The translations under genes and the position numbers were made by a program. The notes beneath the pieces were generated by a model. That model saw nothing but the letters and a program-made list of their open reading frames with translations. It was not told the origin of the DNA and searched no databases. From Cherax quadricarinatus (lineage: Eukaryota; Arthropoda; Malacostraca; Decapoda; Parastacidae), in contig NC_091303.1 in assembly GCF_038502225.1 (NCBI RefSeq), positions 32,293,530 to 32,357,529 of the forward strand: a stretch of 64,000 nt of DNA. The letters are read 5' to 3'. Shown one piece after another: positions 28,195-40,286 of the stretch (positions are counted from its first letter, which is position 1; each line of letters opens with the position of its first letter).

Positions 28195-28325
28195 TCATAA
28201 CTTTTAAAGAGATGGACCAGTAAGCCAGCGGAAGGCCTCGGTCAGATGACCAAAAGATCCAACGGCTGGTCATTATATGACTAAGACCCCCATCAGGAAA
28301 AACTTGTCCTGTTTCCTGAGGAACC
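28195..28325 (+). repeat. Dispersed repeat, about 130 bp, copy 2
   Basis: Contains CAGTAAGCCAGCGGAAGGCC, TCGGTCAGATGACC and GGTCATTATATGACTAAGAC. It is the reverse complement of the repeat at 20600-20735. Inserted in Penelope-like coding sequence. Confidence 0.7.
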
Positions 28326-28486
28326 TTACCTAACTTTACACATAGGAGAAATTAATAAAAAAATACCCTCCCTACCGTAAGTGTCAATTTCAACAAAGAA
28401 GTACGAGACATTGGAAATAACAAAAAAGACAATGACGTTTTACTTCGGCTCAAAACAACAAACCCAAATCTCTTTTACTTTTATGG

Positions 28487-29786
28487 TGTTACAAAATACG
28501 CGATTTCTAATAGGCATAGAGATCTCCAGTGAATACTAGAAAGGGCTGCCCTTCTAGCATTCAGCCTGTTACTGAATGCTAGTCAGTATCCTGGTCCAAT
28601 TATCCATTAGAATTTAATAAGATTCCATAGTGCTTCAGGATTACAACTGGTAGGCTACTCATTAAAGAAATTAAAATTTAATAAGTTTATTAACAATTAA
28701 GTTGTCTAGGCGTACATTATCAAAGTAAATTATAGTAATCAATTGAATATAATGTAGGATACAAGTTCTTACACTTCTCTGGTGTACAGTAGTATTGTGC
28801 TGAAGGCACAAATCACATCTTAATGGCTTTTAAGTACCGTCTGGTACATTGTTAGCAAATAATAACATAATACAAATATATACAAGTAAGTTTGTGTGTA
28901 TGTGTGTAAGTGCTCTAAGTAGTTCTCTGTGTCTCAAGACTCAACTAGACTTAACCAGTGACTGACTAAAAGTCCTCACATAAACTAACTTCTTGACCAA
29001 TCTGGCAATCAGAACAACTTGCTTGAACAATAAAGCGACTGTTAAGCCGAACAGCAATATAACAAGCAACAGCGGCACAGAATCAGGAAAATGGAGATAA
29101 TATAACGACACTAAGTAGGGACCATCTGCAGATCCTCCACAAAAGGCACAAAACTCCAATACTATTAAATCTAAGCTCAGCATTAGAAAATCCCCGACTG
29201 TGACAGTGCACAGATACCAGTACAAATTAGGTCAGAAGCTACAGCTCAGGACCTGAGTTTCTCAGAGTGTCTATGCGACACACAACCTCAGTACAACGTC
29301 GAAAATCACTAAGTCTAGGCTATGTTCTGTGAACAGAGTTACACAGAACCAACAACAAGAAAGCGACAGAGACGATCTTCCAACAAGGGCCCACAAGGTA
29401 GAGCAGTAGAGGGACCTCTTGCTAGAAGAACATCAAACAGACAATAGCCAGTGCAGCCCAGGCAAACCACTCCAGGCGAGGTGTGATCACCCCCCCTGAT
29501 CACGTGACTCTCTGTGGACTGCTGCTGCCCAGCAACACAGAGAAGCCGGCAGTGTAATGAGTGAAACGCTTGTTTAGACAAGGCCGTCAGCTACCTAACA
29601 CTCACGAACTATGAGCACTGAATAATATATAAATGTTACATCCTACCTAATAATATAATTAAGTCAAATAATAATATAAAGCAATATATTTACGATTTAG
29701 CTAATATCGCAAATATAAGCAATATAAAATTATATGAACAGGTAATATACATTATATACATTGTGACCCATTCAGGGGTCGCAATA
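28487..29786 (-). mobile_element. Putative 1.3-kb solo LTR with TATGG target duplication
   Basis: The Penelope frame ...FYFYG stops at TTTATGG (28480-28486) and resumes as TATGGGTTACCC at 29787. The 1300 bp between is flanked by a perfect 5-bp repeat TATGG (28482-28486 and 29787-29791), the duplication size of many LTR elements. The insert begins TGTTACAAAATACG and ends GTCGCAATA on the forward strand. On the reverse strand an AATAAA lies near 28690. No coding domain is seen. The termini do not give a perfect TG...CA pair, so a solo LTR is likely but not proven. Confidence 0.6.
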
Positions 29787-29945
29787 TATGGGTTACCCAA
29801 AATCCACAAGTTGGGTGTACCATTGAGCCCAATCATCTTCAGTAGAGGGTCATTTTCGTACAAATTAGCTATATAGCTAAGCGGTCTATCTCCTTTCCTA
29901 GGCAAGTTTTCCCCAGTCTCATTTAATACATTCAGAAGACTTCAT
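29787..29945 (+). pseudogene. Penelope-like RT, GLPKIHK block
   Basis: Resumes in frame after the LTR-like insertion: YGLPKIHKLGVPLSPIIFSR, then GSFSYKLAI and FSPVSFNTF, a strongly conserved block of Penelope-type RTs. One in-frame stop. The frame breaks near 29945. Confidence 0.8.
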
Positions 29946-29999
29946 TGAAAAAGCTAGAACCACCCCCATATCAGTATCAAGAGAGCTATGGTCAGTGAA

Positions 30000-30400
30000 G
30001 CTCCTGGACGATTACGGCAGTTTTAAGGTTCACATCCTTACACTAAACTACACCTATACAAGGCCCTTATGCGGTCACTCATCACATATGCACCTCTCGC
30101 TCTTTCACTAGCTGCTAAGACCAATGTCCTGAAACTACAGCGAATTCAGAATCGTGCACTGCGTTGAGTGCTGGACGTGGTGTGGAACAACTTTGCTACA
30201 AACAAGTCTCTGCACACCAGGACTGCCACGCCAGCGCTGAACGTTTTCTGGAAAGAGCTCAGTGACAGAAAGACTGACTGACTAGAAACCCGCCAGGACT
30301 CATGGACATCATACCTTGACAAAATCATAAGACGGCTACATAACCCTCAAATCCTTTTCCAATTTCTATATAATCCTGCTCCTCCTCCTCCCCATGCCTA
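30000..30400 (+). pseudogene. LINE reverse transcriptase C-terminal fragment (I/Jockey type)
   Basis: Forward reading with LITYAPLALSLAAKTNVLKL then QRIQNRALR, LHTRTATPALNVFWKELSD and SYLDKIIRRLHNPQIL. The L-TY-P ... KLQRIQNRALR pattern is typical of I and Jockey group LINE C-termini. Stops are present. It lies within the Penelope copy. Confidence 0.6.
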
Positions 30401-30794
30401 ACCTCTAACTTTCTCTCTGCCCTGCCCTTTCTAGGGGATGGATCTTAAAAGACATCCTTTTTTTCTAGCCAACATTCCATATTTCCTCTCCATCTATCAG
30501 CAACAGCACTGAGAAAAAGGAAATAGCAAACCTTGCGTATGACGCACAGGAGCCTCCATCTGCAGGTTTTTTGCCTCTTGTATCCGGACCATCTCTGCAG
30601 AAGCAAGTATACAGTCAGCACAACAAACAGCATTTCCCTCCAACTCTGGCCAACCAACGGCATGCGGCTGTATCTAGCCCCGGCTCTTTCCCTTAATCTC
30701 CTATCCATTCTTCCCCATCACTTCTCTTCCACTATCCAAATCTCCCTTTTCATCCTCATGGGTCTTCTGGGAGTGTCCTATCCTATCAGAATAA

Positions 30795-31570
30795 AGGATG
30801 TTAAGTTTGGACGTGGACTCCTTGTTCACTAGAATACAAGTCGATGAGGTCTGAATTTTCTCGCCACCAAATTGTTCCCACATCAAAAGGCGTTCTCATT
30901 TTCCATCCAGAAAATCTTAGCCCTCACTAATTATGCATCACTATAAATGTTTTCTCTTTCAACAATAAATTCTTGAAACAGAAATTTGGCAGCAGCATGG
31001 GAGGTCCACTCTCCCGAACTAGCTAACCTATACATGGAATACTATGAAACTACCATCCTTCCCAGCATAAAAAACTCCAGACATGAACTGGTACAGATAC
31101 GTTGATGATATTTTTACCACATGGGACGACAACTGGGACAGGTTTGACACATTCTTTGAAAATCTCAACCATCTTGTTCCCTCCATACAGTTCAAAGTTG
31201 AATGGGAAACAAACAGTCAACTAACATTCCTTGATGTGCTCATTACAAGAAATAACGATCAGATCGAATTCTCATTTGTAGGAAGTTCACTCATACTACC
31301 AACTATGTTCAATTCTACAGCCACCATTCAATGCAGATTCAGAAGAGCACCATCTCAAGCCTGGTTTACTTGCACTCAGGATATACAGCCACTCAAAGCT
31401 AGACCAAGAAAAAGAAATCCTCAGAAAACAATTCTCTAAATTCGGATACCCTGTCTGGTTTATTAAAACAAGATGAAAAGAAAGCAAACATCAGCTACTA
31501 TAAAATCTTAGTTCACAAAAACTCAACTCCATCCAGCAAATTTCACTCATGATACCCTACCACAAGGTTA
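30795..31570 (+). pseudogene. Penelope-like RT catalytic part (RYVDD motif)
   Basis: Begins DVDSLFTRIQVDEV (catalytic block A region), then LANLYMEYYETTILPSIKNS, then an open frame at 31083-31439 with MNWYRYVDDIFTTWDDNWDR: YVDD is the catalytic motif of Penelope-type RTs. VPSIQFKVEWETNSQLTFLD follows, then a frameshift near 31290 into STISSLVYLHSGY and EILRKQFSKFGYPVWFIK. Matches the reverse copy at 27400-27790 over the last part. Multiple frame changes mean it is inactive. Confidence 0.85.
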
Positions 31571-31574
31571 TTCA

Positions 31575-32410
31575 ACCTCACCCACCCACTGAAGAAGTAC
31601 ACCGTTCCATTGGAGAAGAACCTCACCAACCCACTGGGGAAGAGCCTCACTGACTCACTGGGGAAGAACCTCTCAAACCCACTGGAGAAGAACCTCATAG
31701 ACACTGGATAAGAACCTCATAGACCCACTGAAGAAGAACCTCGCTGACACTGGATAAGAACCTGATCGACCCACTGGAGAAGAACCTCACCGGCCCATTG
31801 GAGAAGAACCTCGTAGACACAATGGAGAACCTCATCAACCCACTGGAGAAGAACCTCGCAGACCCACTGGATAAGAACCTCATCGATCCAATGTAGAAAA
31901 ACCTCACCGTCCCACTGGAGAGGAACCTCGCAGACACACTGGAGAACCTCACGGACCCACTGGAGAAGAACCTCGCAGACCCACTGGAGAACCTCACCAG
32001 CCCATTGGAGAAGAATTTCGCAGACACACTGAAGAACCTCATAGACCCACTGGATAAGAACCTAATCGACCCACTGGAGAAGAACCTCACCAGCCCATTG
32101 ATGAAGAACCTCGCAGACACACTGGAGAACCTCACCGACCAACTGGGGAAGAACCTCGCAGATTCGCTCTAAAAGAACCTCATCGACCCACTGGAAAAGA
32201 GCCTCACCGCCCCACTGGAAAAAAAAAACTCGCAGACCCACTGGAGAACCTCACGGGCCCATTGGAGAAGAACCTTGCAGACACACAGGAGAACCTCACC
32301 GGCCAACTGGATAAGAACCTCATCGACCCACTGGAGAAGAACCTCACCGCCCCACTGGAGAAGAACCTCGCAGACCCCCTGGAGAACCTCACCAACCCAC
32401 CCGGGAAGAA
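31575..32410. repeat. 24-bp minisatellite (CCCACTGGAGAAGAACCTCACCGA)
   Basis: About 35 diverged units of 21-24 bp such as CCACTGGAGAAGAACCTC plus ACCGAC. Since 24 and 21 are multiples of 3, frames stay open and give a DPLEKNLT-type peptide (forward) or an RFFSSGSVRF-type peptide (reverse). Neither looks like a real gene. Confidence 0.9.
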
Positions 32411-32429
32411 CCTTTCAACCCAATTCTCT

Positions 32430-32740
32430 GAAAGTTTGCCACCTCACGTACTTGAGCCACCTCACGTACCTCAGCCACTTCACGTACCTCAGTCACTTCA
32501 CGTACCTCAGCCATCTCACGTACTTCAGCCACTTCACGTACCTCAGCCACCTCACGTACCACAGCCACTTCACGTATCTCAGCCACTTCACGTACCTCAG
32601 CCACTTCACGTACCTCAGCCACTTCACGTATCTCAGTCACTTCACGTACCTCAGCCATCTCACGTACCTCAGCCATCTCACGTACCTCAGCCACTTCACG
32701 TACCTCAGCCACTTCACGTACCTCAGCCAGCCTTCTTATC
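32430..32740. repeat. 18-bp minisatellite (CCACTTCACGTACCTCAG)
   Basis: About 16 units of 18 bp, giving HVPQPL forward and VREVAE reverse peptides. Confidence 0.95.
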
Positions 32741-32799
32741 AGTTCAGTGATGTTACGAATCTCTCTTTTGTCTGTTGTCTGTATCTCATCACTTGACGT

Positions 32800-33110
32800 C
32801 CTTCCAGCGTCTACGGGGCCATGGATAATGATCGACCTCCTCTCTTTCTCCCCGTTCCCTTTCCTTCCAGAGTTCGCAGTATTTTGTTATCAGTTCCTAT
32901 ACCGTTTTCCCATCTTCTATCTTCTCATCAGTTGTATCTGGTTTTGTCTCTGTCTCGCATCTCCTTCTCGTCATCTCCTCTAGTTCTACCTTCAGTTGTT
33001 TTGAGATCTTTCCCCAGGCTACAGGACTCCTTCAATAGCATTAGTTCTCTCGTGTATCCTAACAGCCTGTTCCAATTCTCTAATCTTTTCCTCCATCTCG
33101 TGGAGTTTTA
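32800..33110 (-). pseudogene. Possible LINE ORF1-like coiled-coil fragment
   Basis: Reverse frames read LHEMEEKIRELEQAVRIHER then TNAIEGVL, a heptad-like coiled-coil, and further on YCELWKERERGEREEVDHYP then WPRRRWKDVK. Such acidic and basic coiled-coil pieces occur in ORF1 proteins of LINEs. Stops interrupt it. Family unknown. Confidence 0.3.
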
Positions 33111-33199
33111 TGTTTCACTCTTCATCCATCATGTATATTAATTCAGTTAAGATCATTATCTTCTATGTCCACTGACATCTTGCTTCTCCTCAGTCTTCC

Positions 33200-33270
33200 A
33201 CTTACTTCTCCTTGTCCTCATCGTCCTCCTCGTCCTCTTCGTCCTCCTCGTCCTCCTCGTCCTCCTAATT
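33200..33270. repeat. CGTCCTCCT simple repeat
   Basis: About seven near-perfect units of 9-12 bp. Confidence 0.8.
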
Positions 33271-33341
33271 TTCCTTCAGTTTCCCATTTCTTGTCCTGGT
33301 GCAAAAACATTGTGCTGCATCTAGCGGGCAAAATGCTAATC

Positions 33342-33343
<2 letters not shown>

Positions 33344-33388
<45 letters not shown>
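33344..33388. repeat. (TG)n at the 3' end of CR1-like copy 2
   Basis: About 22 TG units joined to TACTCACCTAATTGTGG. Confidence 0.95.
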
Positions 33389-33391
<3 letters not shown>

Positions 33392-34820
33392 CACCTAATT
33401 GTGGTTGCAGGGGTCGAGACTCAGCTCCTGGCCCCGCCTCTTCACCGACCGCTACTAGGCCCTCTCTCCCCCTGCTCCATGAGCTTCATCATACCTCGTC
33501 TTAAAACTATGTATAGTTCCTGCCTCCACTACATCGCTTGCCAGACTATTCCACTTCCTAACTACTCTATGACTGAAGAAATACTTCCTAACATCCCTTT
33601 GACTCATCTGAGACTTCAGCTTCCAATTGTGACCCCTTGTTTCTGTGTCCCATCTCTGGAACATCCTGTCTCTGTCCACCTTGTCTATTCAATGCAGTAT
33701 TTTGTACGTCGTTATCATGTCTCCCATGGCCCTCCTGTCCTTCAGTGTTGTCAAACCGATTTCCCTTAACCTTTCTTCATAGGACATTCCTTACTGAGGT
33801 ACAGGAACGGTATTCTCAGGTTTGCCAAGCGCCCATATGTCGCAGCAGTTATCTGGATAATATGTGCTTCTGGCGATGTACTCGGTATTATACTCACTCC
33901 TAGGTCTTTCTCCTTGAGTGAGGTTTGCAGCCTTTGGCCACCTAGCCTATACTCTATCTGCAGTCTTCTTTGCCCTTCATGACTTTGCATTTGGCAGAGT
34001 TAAATTCTAGGAGCCAGTTTCTGGACCACACATCCAGCCTGTCCAGGTCTCTTTGTAGACCTGTCTGGTCAGCGTCTGATTTAATTCTCCTCATTAACTT
34101 CACGTCATCTGCAAACAGGGACACTTCTGAGTCTATCCCTTCCGTCATGTCGTTCACATATACCAAGAAAAGCACTGGTCCCAGGACTGACCCCTGTGGG
34201 ACCCCGCTCGTCACTGGCGCCCACTGTGATATCTCATCAAGGACCATGACTCGCTGCTGCCTCCCAGTTAGGTATTCTCTGATTCATTGCAGTGCCCTTC
34301 CTGTTATACGTGCCTTTTCCTCTAGTTTCTGTACTAATCTCTTGTGAGGAACTGTGTCGAAGGCCTTCTTGCAGTCCAAGAAAATGCAATCAACCCACCC
34401 CTCCCTCTCATTTCTTACTTCAGTTACCTTGTCATAAAACTCTAGTAGGTTTGTGACACAGGATTTGCCTTCCATGAATCCGTGCTGGCTGTCGTTTATA
34501 ATCTTGTTCCGCTCCAGGTGCTCCACCACTCTTCTATTGATAATCTTTTCCAAGACTTTGCATACTATACATGTTAGTATAGGGACTACATTTGCCTTCT
34601 TCCATACTTCAGGTAGTTGCCCAGTTTCAAGGGAAGTGTTGAAGATTTTGGTTAGTGGCACACGTAGTGTCCCTGCTCCCTCTCTAAGGACCCACGGAGA
34701 GATGTTGTCCAGTCCCACCGCCTCAGTTGTGTGTAATTCATCCAACGCATGTTGGTATATATCCCTTGCTGCTGTATGCCACTGTTTTGTCTTCCCGTTG
34801 CCCCTTCAGCCTCCATTGTA

Positions 34821-34821
<1 letters not shown>

Positions 34822-34852
<31 letters not shown>

Positions 34853-34949
34853 TTATTCAGGTATACACAAATACAGTTACATAGAATTATCATACATAGC
34901 AGCATATGTGTAGGGAACCTAGGATAACCCAAAAAAGTCAGACATACCT
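34822..34949 (-). mobile_element. Short retroelement 3' end with (TTAC)n tail inside CR1-like copy 2
   Basis: On the reverse strand it reads TTTTTTGGGTTATCCTAGGT ... ATACCTGAATAAACTTAC followed by (TTAC)n. TTGGGTTATCCT[A/G]GGT is shared with the 3' half of the SINE at 4368-4666, so both may use the same LINE 3' end. Confidence 0.65.
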
Positions 34950-35245
34950 CACATACCTCCAGGTCGTTACTTGTGAGCTCCTCACCTTCTTTCCTGTTGT
35001 CTTCCTCCTGATGTGGCTGTAGAGTAGTTTCGGGTCAGACTTGACTTTCGATGCTGTCATTTCCATACTGCCGCTGCGCCTCCGTCCTCATCCGTGCATA
35101 CTCGTTTCTGGCTCGTCGACTAATCTCTTTGCTCTCCTGAGTCTTTTGCCCTCTGTACTTCTTCCATTCTCTAGAGCACTTAGTTTTTGCCTTCCTGCAC
35201 CTTCGGGTAAACCAAGGGCTCGTTCTGTCCTTCCCATTATTTCTG

Positions 35246-35839
35246 TTACCCTTGGAAACAAGCCTTTCCTCTGCCACCTTGCATTTTGTTGTTACGTAGT
35301 CCATCATTTCGTTTTACTGATTTTCCTACCAACTCCTGTTCCCACTTAACCTCCTGCAGGAAGGTCCTCATTCCTGTGTAGTCCCCCCTTTTATAGTTTA
35401 GCTTTTCCCTTTCTACTCCTGTTACCCTCTCCACTTTTAGCTCCACAATGTATTCAAAGCTCATAACTACGTGGTCACTATCTCCAATGGGCCTTTCATA
35501 TGTGATGTGCTCAATGTCTGAGCTATTCAGGGTGAACACGAGGTTCAGTCTTGCTGGTTCATCCTCCCCTCTCACTGTGGTAGTATCCCTAACATGTTGG
35601 TACATGAGATTTGCCAGCACCACATCCATCATCTTGGCTCTCCATGTTTCGGGACCCCCATGTGGCTCCAGGTTTTCCCAGTCAATCTCCTTGTGATTGA
35701 AGTCGCCCATGACCAGTAGCTTCGTTCTACTAGAGTGGGCCCTTCTTGCCACTTCAGCTAGAGTGTTCACCATTGCTCTGTTGCACTCATCATATTCCTC
35801 TCTTGGCCTCCTGCAGTTCTGTGGTGGGTTATACATCAC
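35246..35839 (-). pseudogene. CR1-like EEP endonuclease, copy 2
   Basis: 197-codon reverse frame with MMYNPPQNCRRPREEYDECN, GDFNHKEIDWENLEPHGGPE (catalytic GDFN), LDLVF-like LNLVFTLNSSDI and GDSDHVVMSFEY (SDH). Truncated at its N-terminus by the (TG)n junction at 35885; frameshifted after ELVGKSVK. Confidence 0.85.
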
Positions 35840-35882
35840 TGCAATGACTACCGTATATTCCCCTGACTGAACTGTACCTACT

Positions 35883-36008
<126 letters not shown>

Positions 36009-37950
36009 ACTCACCTACTCACCTAATTGTGGTTGCAGGGGTCGAGACTCAGCTCCTGGCCCCGCCTCTTCACCGAGTGCTACTAGGTCCTCTCTCTCTT
36101 TGCTCCATGAGCTTTATCATACCTCATCTTAAACCTATGTATGGTTCCTGACTCCACTCCCTCACTTGCTAGGCTACTCCACTTCCTGACAACTCTATGA
36201 CTGAATAAATACTTAATAACGTCCCTTTGACTCATCTGGGTCTTCAACTTCCAATTGTGACCCCTTGTTTTTGTGTCCCATCTCTGGAACATTCTGACTC
36301 TGCCCACCCTGTCTATTCCACGCAGTATTTCGTATGTGGTTATCATGTTTTCCCTAACCTTCATGTCTTCCAGTGTTGTCAGGCCGATTTCCCTTAACCT
36401 TTCTTCGTAGGATATTCCCTTTAGAACTGGAACTAACCTTGTCGCAAACCTTTGCACTTTCTCTAATTTCTTGACCTGCTTGATCAAGTGTGGGGTCCAA
36501 ACTGGTGCTACATATTCCAGTATGGGCCTGACGTACACGGTGTACAGTGTCTTGAACGATTCTTTACTAAGGTACCGGAACGCTGTTCTCAGGTTTGCCA
36601 GGCGCCCATATGCTGCAGCAGTTGTCTGTTTGATGTGTGCTTCCGGAGACGTGCTCGGTGTTATACTCACCCCAAGATCTTTCTCCTTGACTGAGGTTTG
36701 CAGTTTTTGGCCACCTATCCTATACTCCGTCTGCGATCTTCTGTACCCTTCCCCGATCTTCATGACTTTGCATTTGGCGGGGTTAAATTCGAGAAGCTAG
36801 TTGCTGGACCAGGTGTCCAGTCTGTCCAGTCTGTCCAGGTCTCTTTGAAGGTCTGCCTGATCCTCATCTGATTTAATTCTCCTCAATAATTTAACCTCAT
36901 CTGCGAACAGGGACACTACTTAGTCTATCCCTTCCGTCATGTCATTCACATATACCAAAAATAGCACTGGTCCTAAGACCGACCCTTGTGGGACCCCGCT
37001 CGTCACAGGTGCCCAATGTGATACCTCATCAAGTACCATGACTCGTTGTTGCCTCCCTGTCAGGTATTCTCTGATCCATTGCAGTGCCCTTCCTGTTATA
37101 CGTGCCTGATCCTCTAGCTTCTGCACTAATCTCTTGTGAGGAACTGTGTCAAAGGCCTTCTTGCAGTCAAAGAAGATGCAATCAACCCACCCCTCTATCT
37201 CGTGTCTTACTTCTGTTTATCATAAAACTCAAGAAAGTTTGTGACAGGATTTGCCTTCAATAAATCCGTGCTGGTTGGCGTTTATACTCTTGTTCCGTTC
37301 CAGGTGCTCCACGACTCTCCTCCTGATAATCTTCTCCATGACTTTGCATACTATACACTTCAGTGACACTGGTCTATAGTTTGGAGCCTCTTTTCTGTCT
37401 CCTTTCTTAAAAATGGGAACTACATTTGCCATCTTCCATACCTCAGGTAGTTGCCCAGTTTCCAGGGACGTGTTGAAGATTGTGGTAAGTGGCACACACA
37501 GCATATCCGTTCCCTCTCTAAGGACCCACGGGGTGATGTTGTCCGGTCCTATTGACTTTGAGGTATCAGTGTCCCTTAGCAGCTTCTTCACCTCCTGCTC
37601 AGCTGCATGTATGTCATCCAACACTTGTTGGTATATTCCTTGCTGGTGTCCCCCTCTGTTCTTTCCTCCCAGAGGACTTCCTGTCTCTACTGTAAACACT
37701 TCTTTAAATCTCATGTTGAGCTCCTCACATACCTCTTGATCGTTTCTTGTGAGTTCCCCACCTTCTTTCCTCAGCCTTATCACCTGGTCTTTGACTGTTG
37801 TCTTTCTCCTAATATTGCTATGCAGCAGTTTCGGGTCAGACTTGACTTTCGATGCTATGTCGTTTTCGTACTGTCGCTGGACCTCCCTCTTTTATAGGTG
37901 CATACTCGTTTCAGGCTCGTTGACTAATATCTTTATTTTCCTGGGTCCTT
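36009..37950 (-). mobile_element. CR1-like LINE copy 3
   Basis: Reverse-strand copy covering RT and part of the linker. Frames: 37229-37783 (MIRLRKEGGELTRNDQEVCE, NYRPVSLKCIVCK), 36920-37126 ([20 protein letters not shown]) and 36083-36763 ([35 protein letters not shown]). A small deletion removes bases around 37216 and a TAG lies in the FADD-upstream segment. 5' truncated in the linker at the next (TG)n. Confidence 0.9.
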
Positions 37951-37977
37951 TGTGTGCGTGTGTGTGTGTGTGTGTGT
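37951..37977. repeat. (TG)n joining CR1-like copies 3 and 4
   Basis: About 13 TG units with one GCG variant. Confidence 0.9.
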
Positions 37978-40286
37978 ACTCACCTTGTTGTACTCACCTA
38001 GTTGAGGTTGCGGGGGTCGAGTCCGAGCTCCTGGCCCCGCCTCTTCACTGAACGCTACTAGGTCACTCTCTCTGAACCGTGAGCTTTATCATACCTCTGC
38101 TTAAAGCTATGTATGGATCCTGCGACCACTACATCGATTCCCAAACTATTCCACTTACTGACTACTCTGTGGCTGAAGAAATACTTCCTAACATCCCTGT
38201 GATTCATCTGTGTCTTCAACTTCCAACTGTGTCCCCTTGTTACTGTGTCCAATCTCTGGAACATCCTGTCTTTGTCCACCTTGTCAATTCCTCTCAGTAT
38301 TTTGTATGTCGTTATCATGTCCCCCTATCTCTCCTGTCCTCCAGTGTCGTCAGGTTGATTTCCCTTAACCTTTCCTCGTAGGACATACTTCTTAGCTCTG
38401 GGACTAGTCTTGTTGCAAACCTTTGCACTTTCTCTAGTTTCTTTACGTGCTTGGCTAGGTGTGGGTTCCAAACTGGTGCCGCATACTCCAATATGGGCCT
38501 AACGTACACGGTGTACAGGGTCCTGAATGATTCCTTATTAAGATGTCGGAATGCTGTTCTGAGGTTTGCTAGGCGCCCATATGCTGCAGCAGTTATTTGA
38601 TTGATGTGCGCTTCAGGAAATGTGCCTGGTGTTATACTCACCCCAAGATCTTTTTCCTTGAGTGAGGTTTGTAGTCTCTGGCCCCCTAGACTGTACTCCG
38701 TCTGCGGTCTTCTTTGCCCTTCCCCAATCTTCATGACTTTGCACTTGGTGGGATTGAACTCCAGGAGCCAATTGCTGGACCAGGTCTGCAGCCTGTCCAG
38801 ATCCCTTTGTAGTTCTGCCTGGTCTTCGATCGAGTGAATTCTTTTCATCAACTTCACGTCATCTGCAAACAGGGACACCTCAGAGTCTATTCCTTCCGTC
38901 ATGTCGTTCACAAATACCAGAAACAGCACTGGTCCTAGGACTGACCCCTGTGGGACCCCGCTGGTCACAGGTGCCCACTCTGACACCTCGCCACGTACCA
39001 TGACTCGCTGCTGTCTTCCTGACAAGTATTCCCTGATCCATTGTAGTGCCTTCCCTGTTATCCCTGCTTGGTCCTCCAGTTTTTGCTCCAATCTCTTGTG
39101 TGGAACTGTGTCAAACGCCTTCTTGCAGTCCAAGAATATGCAATCCACCCACCCCTCTCTCTCTTGTCTTACTGCTGTCACCATGTCATAGAACTCCAGT
39201 AGGTTTGTGACACAGGATTTCCCGTCCCTGAAACCATGTTGGCTGCTGTAGATGAGATCATTCCTTTCTAGGTGTTCCACCACTCTTCTCCTGATAATCT
39301 TCTCCATGATTTTGCATACTATACATGTCAGTGACACTGGTGTGTAGTTTAATGCCTCATGTCTGTCTCCTTTTTTAAAGATTGGGACTACATTTGCTGT
39401 CTTCCATGCCTCAGGCAATCTCCCTGTTTCGATAGATGTATTGAATATTGTTGTTAGGGGTACACATAGCGCCTCTGCTCCCTCTCTCAATACTCATGGG
39501 GAGATGTTATCTGGCCCCATTGCCTTTGAGGTATCTAGCTCACTCAGAAGCCTCTTCACTTCTTCCTCGGTTGTGTGCACTGTGTCCAGCACTTGGTGGT
39601 GTGCCCCACCTCTCCGTCTTTCTGGAGTCCCTTCTGTCTCCTCTGTGAACACTTCTTTGAATCTCTTGTTGAGTTCTTCACATACTTCACGGTCATTTCT
39701 TGTTGTCTCTCCTCCTTCCTTCCTTAGCCTGATTACCTGGTCCTTGACTGTTTTTTTCCTCCTGATGTGGCTGTACAACAGTTTCGGGTCAGATTTGGCT
39801 TTCGCTGCTGTGTCATTTTCATATTGTATTTGGGCCTACCTTCTTATCTGTGCATATTCGTTTCTGGCTCTACGACTGCTCTCCTTATTCTCCTGGGTCC
39901 TTTGCCTTTTATATTTCTTCCATTCCCTAGCACACTTGATTTTTGCTTCCCTGCACCTTTGGGTAAACCATGGGCTCATCCTGGCTTTTTCATTATTCCT
40001 GTTACCCTTGGGTACAAACCTCTCTTCAGACTCCTTGCATTTTGTTGCTACATATTCCATCATCTCATTAACTGGCTTCCCTGCCAGTTCTCTGTCCCAC
40101 TGAACCCCGTTCAGGAAGTTCCTCATTCCTGTGTAGTCCCCTTTCTTGAAGTTTGGCTTCATTCGTCCTGGCCTTCCTGCTTCTCCCTCCACTTGTAGCT
40201 CTACTGTGTATTCGAAGCTTAAAACCACATGGTCACTGGCCCAAGGGGTCTTTCATATGTGATGTCCTCGATATCTGCACTACTCA

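Larger units (their letters stand above)
27796..31570 (+). mobile_element. Penelope-like element, family 1, forward copy with insertions
   Basis: Forward copy in four pieces: N-terminal RT (27796-28190), central RT up to FYFYG (28365-28486), FYGLPKIHK to FSPVSFNTF (29787-29945), and the catalytic RT to linker (30795-31570). Three insertions separate them: a 130-bp repeat (28195-28325), a 1.3-kb LTR-like insertion (28487-29786), and about 0.85 kb holding a LINE fragment (29946-30790). The 3' end runs into a 24-bp minisatellite at 31575. No GIY-YIG domain follows. Confidence 0.8.

Noticed and set aside
32262..32796. A repeat-rich secreted or structural protein
   Set aside because: Both forward frames are minisatellite translations and the array runs beyond them.
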